Positions 11,898 to 24,357 of a DNA stretch of 64,000 bases are shown in pieces. A program made the position numbers and the translations under genes. Numbering within the stretch: the first letter of the stretch is position 1; the number at the start of each line of letters is the position of its first letter. The notes below the pieces were generated by a model, which ran no database searches, was not told the origin of the DNA, and saw nothing but the letters and a program-made list of their open reading frames with translations. Source of the stretch: Symmetrospora coprosmae (Eukaryota > Basidiomycota > Cystobasidiomycetes > Symmetrosporaceae); NCBI GenBank assembly GCA_008802785.1, contig VUYT01000021.1, positions 278,437-342,436 on the forward strand, written 5' to 3'.

Positions 11898-14800
11898 ATG
11901 CAGATGCTCACAAAGGTGCGATGAGCTACTGTCTTCCTCTGTTTATGGCTACCGCATCGCTCCTCGTTGCGCGTGCGCTCCTTCGCTGAATCTCGGCCTC
12001 CGTCTCTGGGTTCCGCCCGCCGACCTGAACACAGTTCGAGAGCAAGAGCAACAGAGTAAAGGGGATTGCCTTCCACCCTAGACAGCCTCTGCTCGCGTAG
12101 GTACCCTCCCTGAGCATGCATGTATGCGTGTTACTCCCTGCGCATGGGCTCCGAGCTGACGGGCATCCCTGCCGCACCGCATCGCTTCGCAGCGCGTCGC
12201 TGCACAACGGCAATGTCCAGCTATGGAACTACCAGATGGGCACCCTCGTCGGCCGCCTCGATGAGCACGACGGTGAGTTCGAGTAGAGAGAGCAGACGCA
12301 GACGCAGATGCAACCGCAGTTGCAGATGGTAGATGGCCGCTAGCTGGGGCACGGGCAAAGGCCGGGGCAGGCAGACAGGTCGCTTGGCCCACCCACCCTG
12401 CGAGAGGGAGGCGGCCACGTCCACAAAAGATGATGGTGGGGTGAGCGAGCGAGGCGAGAAGGAGACAAGGTGCTCTCCAGACCGTGCATCATCGCGCACA
12501 GGCATTGGGCGTCAGCTCGAGGTCTGTGACCAGTCGCATGTGCCGGCTGGGTTGGGTAGCTAGCTGCCCTCTCGCCAGGCACCGAGTCGTGACAAGGCGC
12601 AATGTCGCACTCGAATCGCCCTGCGCGCAGCTCTTTTTCAGAATTCTCAGCAAAGCCGGTCTACCTCACAACTGGCCGCTCGTCATCGGTTTCGCGTAGC
12701 CGTGTCTTCACCCACTGACGCCTTGCCATACCATCGCCCGCTCTGCCATGCACTCAGGTCCCGTACGCGGCGTGGCCTTCCACCCCTTCCGCGATCTTCT
12801 CGTGTAAGTATCATCCCTGAATAGCAGGCGTATCATCCCCTGCACATGAGCTCCGAGCTAACGGGCATCCGCATCGCATCGCATCGCAGGACGGGAGGAG
12901 ACGACTACAAGGTCCGAGTGTGGGGTGAGTTATCAGCGTACCTCTCCCGATGCCTCGCTCCGGCTGAGCGCTCGTCTCTGGCTTTGGACTGCAGATACCA
13001 AGGTTCAGAACAGAAAGTGCCTGTACACGCTGCACGGCCATCTCGACTATGTCCGGTCGTGTCAATTCCATCATGAGATGCCCTGGATTGTGGGTGCCTG
13101 CCAAGGCCCGTATCCTCCCTCTCCCTCCCCCGACTGACATGTCCCCCTTACGAACAGCTCTCCGCCTCAGACGATCAGACTATTCGCATCTGGTCATTCA
13201 GCAGCAGGCAGTGCATTGCGATTCTCACCGGCCACAATCACTACATCATGTGCGCTCAATTCCACCCGAAGGACGATCTCATTGTCTCGGCCTCGATGGA
13301 CTCTACAGTCCGTGTCTGGGACATCTCCGGTAAGTGTACTCGCACGTCGAGCTCAGAAGACACTCTATGCTGACCAACGCGACTGCTCGCCTCTGATCCG
13401 GCAGGCCTGCGCAAAAAGATGACGACTGCACAGCCCATGTCGTTCGAGGATCAGATGCAGCGCGCCAACCAGGGGCAGGCCGACCTTTTCGGCAATACGG
13501 ACGCAGTCGTCAAGTACGTGCTCGAAGGTCACGACCGCGGCGTCAACTGGGCCGCCTTCCACCCGACCCTGCCCCTGATTGTCTCGTGTGGAGACGACCG
13601 GCTCATCAAGCTCTGGCGCATGTCCGAGACAAAGGCTTGGGAGGTCGACACCTGCCGCGGACACACGCACAAGTGCGTCTGATTCGCAATCTTGCTACCA
13701 TGCCAGGTCCGAGAACAACCCGTCCTGACCGTTTCGTGTTCGCCCGCAGCGTATCTGCCGCCCTCTTCCACCCCAAGCATGAGCTCATCCTTTCCGTTGC
13801 CGAAGACAAGAACATCCGAGTCTGGGACATGGGCAAGCGGACCAACGTGCAGACATTCAGGAGGGAGAATGATCGCTTCTGGGTTCTCACCGCACACCCC
13901 GAGCTCAACCTTTTCGCTGCCGGTGCGTGCTCTCTTGCAATCGCTGCAGTGCGCACGCGCATCAATCATTGTAAGGCTGACTCGCTCATCATCCCATCGT
14001 TTTTCACACCCCTGGCAGGACACGACACCGGACTCATTGTCTTCAAGCTCGACAGGGAGAGACCGGCCTTCAGCTTGCACGCCAATACCCTTTTCTACGT
14101 CCGCGACAAGCATGTGCGAGCATGCGATCTCAACACGGGCTCGGACTCGAGCGTCATCAGCGTGCGCAAGCTGGGCAACCAGTTCACGAGCCCGCGGACG
14201 CTCAGCTACAATCCGGCAGAGAGGGCAGTCATCGTGACGTCTGTGAGTCGAGCGACTACCTCGGAGCGGAGTAAATCGGAGCTGACCATGGTTGGCACGT
14301 CCTCGATAGCCCTCGGACAACGGCCTGTACGAGCTCGTCACTCTGCCAAAGGACGTGGGGACGGGAGAAGTGCGCGACTCTTCGTCGGACGGCCGTCGAG
14401 GCACGGGCGCTTCTGCCATCTTTGTCGCCCGGAACCGATTTGCAGTGCTCGACAAGGCAGCGCAGACGATTGAGATTCGCGACCTGAGCAACTCAATCAC
14501 GAAGTCCATCAAGTGTCCCGTGCAGACGAGCGACATCTTCTACGGCGGCACGGCCTCGCTCCTCCTCAGCACGGGGACCCAGGTCGTCCTATATGACATT
14601 CAGCAGCAGAAGATTCTCGCAGAGATCGCTACGCCGCCCGTCAAGTACGTCGTTTGGAACAACGACGGAAATATGGTCGCTCTCCTCAGCAAGCACAGTG
14701 AGTAACGCCTTGCTCTTCCAGAAAGTTGGCGCACGACGGAAGACACTGATGATCTTGATACGCATCCTGCAGCCATCATGATTGCCAATAAACAGCTTGG

Positions 14801-17272
14801 TCAGAGCTGCCTAGTGCACGAGACCATTCGGATCAAGTCGGCTGCTTGGGATGACTCTGGTGTCCTCGTATACTCGACGCTCAACCACATCAAATACTCG
14901 CTGCCGCAGGGGTGAATCGGGGGCCAACTCTGAGATGCGGCAGTGCCGCGAGGATGACTGCTGACCGCACCGCCTCTTCCTTTCCTGCTGTTCCCAGCGA
15001 CAATGGCATCATCAAGACGCTTGACCAACCCGTCTACCTCACGCGCGTCAAGGGCAAGGTCATCCACTGCCTGGACCGGTCCGCGCGGCCCAAGACGATT
15101 GCGATTGATCCGACCGAGTACCGGTTCAAGCTTGCGCTTGTGCGGCACAATTATGACGAAGTGCTGCACATCATCCGGACCTCGAATCTGGTCGGGCAGA
15201 GCATCATTGCGTACCTCCAGAAGAAAGGGTACCCCGAGATTGCCCTGCACTTTGTCCAGGACAAGAACACACGCTTCGATCTCGCCATTGAGTGCGGGAA
15301 CCTAGACGTCGCGCTCGAGTCGGCTCAGGCGATTGGCAAGGAGGAGCTCTGGAACCGTCTTGCGGCGCAGGCGCTCAAGCAAGGCAACCACAAGGTGCGC
15401 TGCGATTTTACCATCTGGCAATGCAGTATGAGCGTGCTGAACCCCCGGCTTCTCGCTTCCGTGAATGTCAGATCGTCGAGATTGCCTACCAGAAAACAAA
15501 GAACTTTGACAGGCTCTCCTTCCTATACCTCCTCACGGGCAACCAGGAGAAGCTGGCAAAGATGCTCAAGATCTCGGAGATGCGAGGCGAGCAGATGTCG
15601 CGCTTCCACAATGCGCTCTACCTCGGCAATGTGACGGCGAGGGTCGCCACCTTGAAGGAGGTCGGCCTCTGTGAGTTTGCTTCGTCTTTACTGTCCGCAC
15701 ACTCCCGTTCGGATTCGGACCCATGGACTGACTCTTGACCCGCCTTCGCGACTCTAGACCCTCTCGCTTACGCTACGGCCAAGAGTAACGGCCTCGACGA
15801 GCTTGCGCAAGAGGTTCTCGAAGAGTCTGGCATCTCGGCAGAGCAGGCTGCTAACATCTCCATCCCGTCAAAGGCCTCCTCTCTTCGGCCCCCCGCCGCC
15901 TTGCCTTCTGCAACAGACGCCAACTGGCCGTCCGTCGGAGTTGTCGAGAGCTTCTTCGACAAGGCTCTTACGGCCGCAGCCAACGGCGAGCCCGCACCTG
16001 CCGACTCGTACGCCAATGGTGGCGATGCCGGTTCGCGGGGTCTGGACGAGTGGGCAGCCGCTGGTGATGGCGGTGTCATGCACGATGCCACCACTGCCGC
16101 TGCAGAAGAGGTGGAGGACGCGTGGGACATTGCAGCCGAAGACATTGAGGCGGACGACCCGTCTGCAGCTGGAGGTATCGAAGGGGCAGATGGAGCCGAT
16201 GGCGAGGGCGCCGTAGAGCTCGGAGCGGACGGCGGCGACGTGCAGCCGGGCATCAGCGAGTCGGCATTATGGGCGCGCAACTCTCCGCTCGCGGCCGACC
16301 ACGTGGCAGCGGGCTCATTCGAGAGCGCAATGTCGCTGCTGAACCGCCAGATTGGCGCTGTCGAGTTTGCGCCGCTCAAGCCCATCTTTCTGCAGATCTA
16401 CGGCGCGAGTCGGCTGTACGTCCCCGCCAACGCGTCGCTGCCCCCGCTCGCCGTGCACCTCCGCCGCGAACCCGCAGAGACGGACCCGCGCAGCGTGCTT
16501 CCCGTCCCCGTCAAGTCTGTCCAGTCCATCACGGCCACGGAGCTCCGCGCGGCATACTCGGCTTTCAACAAGGCCAAGTTTGCAGAGTGCCTCGACATTT
16601 TCCGGTCCATCCTGATGTCGCTGCTGTTTGTCGTAGCTCGGACCAAGGGCGAAGAGCAAGAGGTGGGTCGGCGTTTCACGAGATGACTGGGAGAATTTCT
16701 GGAGATGCTTGCTGACTGACTGCATGCATTGCGGGATTTGGCAATTCGCCTACCAGATCCGCGAGCTCGTCATTGTGTGCCGCGAGTACATTATCGGCTT
16801 GACGGTCGAGCTCGAGCGGCAGCGCGTGACCAAGAGCGAGCCCACCAACGTGAAGCGGCAGCTCGAGCTCGCTGCGTACTTTACGCACTGCCGGCTGCAG
16901 CCCAACCACTCGATCCTCACGCTGCGGCAGGCCATGGGCAATTTCAGCAAGGCCAAGAACTATGCGACGGCGGCGACGTTTGCCAAGCGGGTCATGGCTG
17001 CGTCGACGGACGAAAAAGTGCTGAGCGCTGCGCGGCAGGTGCAGAGCGCGAGCGACCGCAACCCGCTCGACGCGCTCGAGCTCGACTACGACCACTTTAG
17101 CCAGTTTGAGATCTGCGCGGGCTCGCTCACGCCCATCTACCAGGGGCAGGCGAGCGTCGAGGACCCGTACACGGGGGCTAGGTACAAGACCGAGTACGCG
17201 GGGAAGCTCTGCGCCGTCACGCAGGTCACGGAGGTTGGGAAAGCCGCGAGCGGGCTGAGGCTGTCGGTCTGA
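11898..17272 (+). CDS. COPA: Coatomer subunit alpha (COPI coat, WD40 protein)
   Basis: Alpha-COP is the cargo-binding WD40 subunit of the COPI coat that returns vesicles from Golgi to ER. Sixteen exons give 1238 aa, the usual family length. Exon 1 encodes only MQMLTK; exon 2 continues [15 protein letters not shown], the standard start. An N-terminal WD40 propeller follows ([69 protein letters not shown]). Then come the second propeller, the alpha-solenoid and the C-terminal domain that binds epsilon-COP, with [16 protein letters not shown] and the end region [10 protein letters not shown]. Introns lie at 11916-12034, 12097-12192, 12273-12767, 12804-12889, 12925-12994, 13090-13157, 13330-13404, 13673-13749, 13923-14018, 14243-14309, 14698-14772, 14912-14997, 15395-15471, 15671-15757 and 16673-16756. 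The second and fourth introns are near-copies of each other (see findings). Confidence 0.95.
12097..12192 (+). repeat. COPA intron 2, copy A of a duplicated intron
   Basis: This phase-2 intron of 96 nt shares its donor side, its core GCTCCGAGCTRACGGGCATC (12148-12167) and its CGCATCGC...CGCAG acceptor side with COPA intron 4. The core contains the branch-site-like CTGAC. Confidence 0.85.
12804..12889 (+). repeat. COPA intron 4, copy B of a duplicated intron
   Basis: This phase-2 intron of 86 nt matches intron 2 along most of its length. The 20-nt core at 12850-12869 differs from the other copy at one base (CTAAC against CTGAC). It lies at the same place in the second WD40 repeat as intron 2 does in the first. 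Confidence 0.85.
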
Positions 17273-17743
17273 AGTGCGCGCCGTGGCACGACAATCGGTT
17301 TGGGTGTGCTGTACTCGAGTATTGTCTTAGAAGCCTGAGAGCGGCAATCTGGCCAGCTCCAATCTGAGAAAATGACGACCACCCCTGGGTTCTTGCTTGA
17401 TGTTGGCGGTCAATGTATAGTCTGGAGCGTACTGATGATGAGTGCGAGCAGGAGCGCCCTCGCCATGGTGCCTCCCAATGCTGTGTAAGGTACTCGAGTA
17501 CTCTGTCTCCGTCTCCGTCCCCGTCTCTGTCCCTTCCTCCGAGTCTGGAGAGAGCGTTGCCTGTTCACGTGACCCACTTCTGATCGGCATCAAACAACAA
17601 CGGGCGAAGGGGGAGGGGGAGAGGGGGAGGGGGGACCCGCGACTACTTTGACACCCAAGGGAGGAACTGGGCTTCTTCCAACCAGGAGGGGAGGGGATAG
17701 TCAAGTTATGCCCAACAACTGTGGCACAACGTCGACGTCGACA
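17273..17743. other. Intergenic region, COPA to INCENP
   Basis: This 471-nt stretch lies between the COPA stop and the INCENP start and should hold the INCENP promoter. It includes a pyrimidine-rich CTCCGTCCCCGTCT patch near 17505-17535 and a purine-rich GGGGGAG patch near 17610-17635. No gene was recognised. Confidence 0.5.
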
Positions 17744-20700
17744 ATGGACGATCCCCGCTTCAAGCTGGGCGGAATCGCGTCCGAGCTCATCTCGCAGCTC
17801 ACGGCGTCCCTGTCGGACCACGTCGGATGGCTCGAGGACCATCTCGAACAGGCAGCAGCGGGGGCCAAGAGGAGGAGGACGACCACGACTACGAGGGAGC
17901 ATGCATCCGTTGGTGGCACGGCTGCTCATCCAGCGAGGTGGGCGTGCAGGATTGTCCTCCTGGTGCGCTGAACCCCGGGCTGATGTTGATGCGGCGCGGC
18001 GACATGGCAGCAGCAGCTGGCAGAACCTCCTCAAGTCGCCTAGCAAGCATCGGCAGCGCAGCAGGCAGCCTCATCAGCATTCTCATCCAGCTATGGCAGA
18101 CGCTGCATTGGCGGCACCGTCTGCTGCTGGTGCTGCTGCTGCTGCTGCTGCTGGCCCCGTCCGGACCCCGTTGGCCCTGGTCGCCCCTGGTCCGACAGCC
18201 GCCAACATCTTCGAGGCGGCTCCCTCTCCTGCTCTAGAGAAGAAACAACAACCGTCAACATCATCATCCGATGCTCTCGCCATCGCCACAGCCGCAGCAG
18301 CCACAAAGACAAAGCACATTGTAGTATCAGCGACGACGACGTCGTCCAAACCCGGCGGGTCCATCTTCAGATCGCCGGGCAAGGTTGGCCTCGACAAGGC
18401 GGCAACTGCCAAATCGCCCATTCAAGACCATGGCGGCCACTGCAGAAGGACATCGGCAGCAGACGAGCAGCAGCTGTCAGACAAGGAGAACACCTCGAAT
18501 GCTGCTCCCGCTCCAGCGAGACCGTCCAGTCGGCAAGTGTCGACGCAGAGCAGCAAGGCCAACGCCAGAGGAAGCAAGCTCCCTTTTGCGCCTCCATCGC
18601 CAGCAGCCCGCAACGCCCTCTCGGCCTCGCTGCGCTCGCCGGGGAGAGCAGTCCTAGGCTCCTCCGCATCCCGGCTCCAGCAGCCCCGTACAGGCTCGTC
18701 AGTGTCCGCATCAAGACCGGCATCGCCCACCCCGCGCCCGGCGACACGCTCAAAGCCGGCCTCCCTGAGGTCGCCCAGTGCCAAATCGTCCGGATCAAAC
18801 ACTCCCATTAAGGTTGTGGACGATGTGTTCATGCTTGGCAATGCTTGCAAGCAGGGACAAGATCGACACGTCGCCGGAAACGAGAACCGAGCAGCACCTG
18901 CGGAGGCGACGGCAGCTACAGCTATCGACAGTCAGGATGGCAGCGACCACAATAACGGCGAAGAGATGGAAGAAGAGGAAGAGGAAGAAGACGATGACGG
19001 CGAAGTTGCAGACATCCTCCTCGGCTACACCTCGACAGGGTCGTCGCGCACACCTGCATCTGCCTCGCGCACCATCCGACCCAATCCAAATGCAGCCGCA
19101 GATACCACCAAGCAGCTTCCGTCTCTTCCCGCGCAGGTCCAGCCGCCGGCCGCAGATCCAGACGCAAAGGTGACTCTCACCTCGCTTCACACCTCCCCGC
19201 CTCGCCCAGCAAAATCGCCCGCACGGCCATCGCCCACGCCAGCCAAGGATGTGAAGGCACCTACTGCGTCAGCGGCCCCGCCGAGCCGGATGCAGCTGCC
19301 CGGCTCCCCCGTCCGCTCCGTCGCAAAGGCCGTCTCGAGGCTGCAGCAGCAGGCCCAGGCTTCCACGGCAGTGCAGCCTACATCTGCACCAACGCAGCAG
19401 CAGCACGCCTCGCCTCGCCCAGCCCCGCGCAACATGTCGAATCTCGCGTCCATCGCCTCTGTTCTCGGCTCGCCCGTCAAGCACGCGTCCAGGCAGCAGC
19501 AGGTCCAGCAACAGAACGACTCGCCTGCAAAGACCGCACACGCGCATGCCATCCCGACAAGCGTCATCCAGGCTGCGCGCAAACTTGGGCTGAGCCGGCC
19601 GGGCAGCCCCGTTCCCGCATCCGCTTACGCTCCTGCTGCGGCTTTGGCGTCCAGCCAGCCGACACGCGGGGCGACACCAATGGCATACTCAAGCAGTGGC
19701 GGCTCGCCGACGCGCGTGCCTGTGCCCCGATCTGATGCTGCAGCTGCACCGCAGGGCGAGCATCCGCCAAGCACCGCCAAAGTAGCCGCGGCACAGACGC
19801 AGGCACCGCGCGTCCGTTCCCCGCTCATGTCGGATAAAATCTCGTACTTCCAGTCCCAGTCGCAGACAGATCTCGCTACCACAGCCGCCGCCGCCGCGGC
19901 GCTCGCGCGGCCCATATCGCCGCCCACACGCATGTCGAGCCGCCTCGCCGCGCTGTCGAGCCCTGCAACATCCCCCAAAATCGGGGGCATTGCAACTGCG
20001 TTCGGGGGAACGAGACAGACGGGCCAACCAACGGCATTATCGCCGCGCGTGGGTGCTAGGGCTGCGGCAACAGCCGTCAGCACTTCTAGCGTGGGGGGCA
20101 TGCCAAAGTCCCCCAGGATGCATGGGGCCATTGCATTCTCTGGCCAGGAGACAGTACGGACTGGAGCGGGGAGGCAGGTCGGGGCGAAGCACGAGCAACA
20201 CGAGGCGGAGACAGCCGATAAGAGTCCGGAAGACTTGCAGGCAGTCAATGTGGCCACGTCGTCTGCTGCACAGTCGCCGCCACAGCCACAACCACACAAG
20301 CGGCCTGCTCTGTCTCCTGTTCAGAGTCCCCGCTCCATCCCGGTCCCGACCGCCCGAGCCAATGCCATCTCGCCTCCTCCCGCGAAGTCGCCTCTCCGCA
20401 AGCAGGGCCGAGATGATACCACCACTCCCTCTGTGGAAGCCGGAACGAAGAATGCGGAGCGGGAGCTAAAGGAGCAGATGCAAGGAGCGTCATCTCGGGC
20501 TGTCAAAGCACTCGACTATGCAGAGACCGACGCGCCCCCACCTGCAGAGACCGACGCAAACGGGTCCGAGTACCAGACGAGCAACAGGAACGCTGCTTCA
20601 GCAGCTGCCGCGGTCGAACTTCCCCGCGCGGCCGCCGTAGTCACCAATACATGCGACAGAGTTGTTTCGCTCAAATCCAGCACCCAGACGCATCAGTCAA

Positions 20701-23700
20701 GCCAGCTCGGCCAGAGTGCCCGCCAGCCGAGCGTCGAGGTACCGCCTTCGCCGATCTTCAGCAGCTTTCTCTCTAACCCGAATCGGACTTCTGCCCTCTC
20801 GTTCGTGGGCCTGCCTGGTCGCGCTTCAATCCAGCATCAAGGCGCGGCCAGCAACGGCTCAATGACTGGACAACCGCAGCCGCACTCGCGAGAGAAGAGC
20901 ATCGGCCTGGGTCTCGGACTCGGCCTGGGTCTAGGCAAGAGCCTCTCGGCGGCCAATGCAGCCCGTGCAGGGCGTGAACAGCACCATCAGCAGCAGGATT
21001 CAGACAGTCAGGGCAGCGCCTCCAACGAGCGCCAGAGCTTTTTCTCGGCCGCAGGCTCGCTCTCCGGCAAGAAGCGGCTTTCGTCTGTCCTAGCCGACCA
21101 GCCAGAGTCGCAATCGTCCACAGCGTCTGGGTTTCCTGGCACGAGCAAGGCTGCTAAGCTCGATGCACATACGAGCGCGTCTGCCATTGCGCGTGCGTCC
21201 ATCTCGCAGACCTCATCCTCCTCGGCGCCGCCGTCGAAAGAGGATGCCACCAAGGCCAAGCTCGACATGCTGCGAAACAGGATCTCCAGCTTCAAGGGTA
21301 CCAATGCTACCAATCGTGTCTCATCCGTCTCGTCTGCCATGCAAATATACCCGGCGCGGCTGTCCACAGCACAGCTCGTGTCGGAGAAAACGACTATCGC
21401 AGGCGCCTCGCCTGCTCTCCCCGCTGTGGTTGCGCCTTCTTCGCCCCCAGTGGCTACGACTGTGCCCCCGCAGGCTATTGTGGAGGTCGGAGCGGGGACT
21501 TCGGCAGTCCAGATCGACGCGGCAGTACCTGCTCCTTCCGCTCATCACACCTTCTCCTCCGCCATCTCGGCCTTCGTGCCCGCACCCTCGTTCAGCGCAT
21601 CCTTCGCGAGCCTGTTTGGCGCGTCGCTCAGCAAACCGCTTCAGCCACCTTCGTCGCCGGTTCATCGGGAGCAGAAGCGCGATGATGTCGCATCGCACGC
21701 TCACCCCGCTCACCCCAAACATCAGTTGCAGTCGCAATTTGCATCAATCTCTATGGCGCAAACTCCGATGTACCCGGCACTACCCTCCATGACTAATCTG
21801 GCCATGTGCCTGTCGCCGCCCAAGGATCAGCGCAGGGCATCGCGAGAGCCGGATGATGACGCGATGGAGGAGCTCATCCAGCTGGCGCCCGTCAAACCTG
21901 TTGCAAACACATGCGCAGTTCCTGCTGCTGCTGAAGCTCCAGCTGTATCAACGCACTCGAGACGATCCTCGACCTCCTCGGTCCAAAGCATCGTCGATGC
22001 GTTCGAAGCCAAGACCACAGAAGCGCTCGAGGCTCAGGAGAGGGCCCGATCGACCTCGCCTGTCCAGCAGAAGCGGGCCTTGGCCGGTGTAAAAGCGTCT
22101 GCGGCACTGGCTTGCACCGAGAAGGCGGCGAAGCGATCAACAACCCCGCCCTTCTCGCCACCTATCGCCTCGAGGATGTTGACGACATCTGTGATCTCCG
22201 TCACTTCGACCCATACCCGAGTCTCGCTGATTCCATTCACAGACGATACTGCTGGCGATCTCGGCGCGCTAGACGTCGCGGATCCAAACGTCGAGCCGAT
22301 CGCCAGCGTACGGGAATCCAGCCCGTTATTGCCGACCGAGAACAACGAGGATGAGCTGGGCACGGATGACGCGCGCTTTGGAGACGGAGCAGGGGTTGAG
22401 CACGCTGTGGCATCTCAGACATTGCATGCAGTCCAGACGCAGAAACCGTCTGTGCCATTGGGCGCTTCCAGATCAGGTGCAGCGCCCGCCACGTCTCTTG
22501 TCAAACCTACAACAGGCGCCGGAGCTAGCTTCAAGCCGTCTAGACCTAATCCTGAAAGTATGGACTCGATCAAAATGGTATCGCGACCGCCATCGCAGCA
22601 GGCACAGCACCGTCCGCCTTCTCGTGCACCCTCGGTTTCAAGCTTGGCGCCGTCGCGTACCTCGACGGTCTCGGCTACGTCTATCAGCAAGAAGACGGGT
22701 CTGGCATCGTCCGTCAACGGCAAGGGCGAGCTCAAGAGCCTACAACTCGCAGCTGCCGCAGCGAAAAGAGTGCGTGTGCCCCTGCGGACCCCGCTCGAGT
22801 GATTTGTTGCTGATGCCTACGAGTGTACCTTTCGCAGGAGCAGGCCGACAAGGACCGGAAGGCGGCTCTGCGGGAAGAGCGCGAGCAGAAGCGGGCCGCA
22901 ACGGGAACCGACACTGACAAAAAGCGCAAGGAGCGAGATGAGCAGAGTCAAAGTCAAAGCCAAAGCCAAAGCCAACAGTCCCAGAACGGTCAGGGCGGCG
23001 GACTAGCTACAGCAAAGGGCAAGGCGCCCATGATCAAGGCCAAGGCAGCCTCTGCCGCCGCCGGCAAGGCTGCGAGCGAGGAGGAAGCAGCAAAGAAGCG
23101 CAAGATCGAGGTCGAGGTCGTTGTGCCTCAGAAGGCGCCAGTCAAGAAGACTACCGTCGTTCGCCCCGCGCAATCCGGCAAGCCAGCCGGCGCGTCGGTC
23201 GCATCAAGTCTCGCCTCGTCCACCAACAGGCAACCGAGCACGTCGCAGCAACAGGGTCACCTGAAGTCATCGACTCTAGGCGCATCTACCGCCGGTGGGT
23301 CCAGGCAAGCAAGCTCAAGCCAGCAGTCCGCCAGTCGGCCTCTGCAGTCTTCGACCACGACAACCTCGAAAGCGCCTCTGCAGCCTATGCGCGCAGGACA
23401 GCAGCAGCAGCAGCAAGCTCTGCTCAATCAGCATCAGCAAGCCATGTCGGCACTCAGCAAGTCCTTTGGGCCCATCGGCAAAAGTGCGTCATCGCAGCCA
23501 GGCCCATCTCAGCAGCGTGTCCAACAGCAGCAGCAGGTACGGGAAGCGCATCCTCCGGCGCCTGTCGAGTTCGAGCCCGAGCCATTCGAGCTGCCCGAGG
23601 TCGATAGCGAGTATTCCGATTCGGATGAAGAGGAGCAAGCAAAGAAGGCGGCGGCTCGGCCTGGATGGACGCACTCGCCCAATCTGCGGCAGGCGCTCAA

Positions 23701-23975
23701 TGTGCAGGCTACTTTTGATCCGGACGAGCTGTTTGGCGAGATTCCCGCCTTGCGGATGGAGGGTGCGTGCGATGCCTGCTCACTTCCCGAAGCGGTCTGT
23801 TCGTGTGCTGATTGTCCTCTTCGTATGAGCAGAGATGTTTCAACAGAAGACGACCATCGCAAGACTGAGACACCGGACGAGCAGCGCCAACTGGAGTGGG
23901 ACTGACGCACTCCACAAATACGAGGAGCAAGAGTACGCTAGGCGGATGGGCTTTGACAGTGCGCGTCAGCATTGA
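17744..23975 (+). CDS. INCENP: INCENP/Sli15, scaffold of the chromosomal passenger complex
   Basis: INCENP carries survivin and borealin at its N-terminus and activates Aurora B kinase through its C-terminal IN-box. Four exons (introns 17938-18010, 22770-22837, 23763-23832) give 2006 aa. The N-terminal helix includes DHVGWLEDHLEQAA, resembling the VWLEEI stretch of INCENP. A very long Ser/Pro/Ala-rich disordered region follows. Next is a charged region with EQADKDRKAALREEREQKRA and SQ repeats. The IN-box is the decisive evidence: GWTHSPNLRQALNVQATFDP, then DELFGEIPALRMEEMF split by the last intron, and a tail with TSSANWSGTDALHKYEEQEY. The first acceptor is a NAGNAG run (18009-18016), so one to three residues may vary. 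The length is more than twice that of human or yeast INCENP. Confidence 0.9.
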
Positions 23976-24357
23976 ATGGCCTGCATATCATTCTTGGCTT
24001 GTGGTTAGGTTATTACGAACTTACCCTGCTTGCTGTGAATTAGGCAGCTGTTGTTATTTTAGCTATCCGGCGCATGCGCAACCCTCTTGTTTGTCACTGC
24101 TCGCGTCACCGCCCTTCAGCAGTGCGCTGCTGACCCAATCACTGGCCTGCCCTTTTACATCAGAAGAGTAGGCCGCATCTAGGCCTACAGTAGAACAACA
24201 GGGACGAAGGATGTCTATGAGCTGAGTATGAACGAACAGGGAGATTTTGCAGCAGGCGACACACATATGCTACGGCGGAGATGATGACTGCGTTCGTAAA
24301 GATGTAAGAGCAAGCGGGAGCAAACGAGTGTGAGAGAGCATGAGAGAGCGGCGGCTC
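23976..24357. other. Convergent intergenic region, INCENP and PIP5K
   Basis: INCENP (+) and PIP5K (-) converge here, so these 382 nt should hold both 3' UTRs and polyadenylation signals. It is less GC-rich than the flanking exons. Nothing else was recognised. Confidence 0.5.

Noticed and set aside
13529-14536. Minus-strand 335-aa frame
   Set aside because: It runs across COPA exons and introns on the opposite strand; COPA identity is certain.
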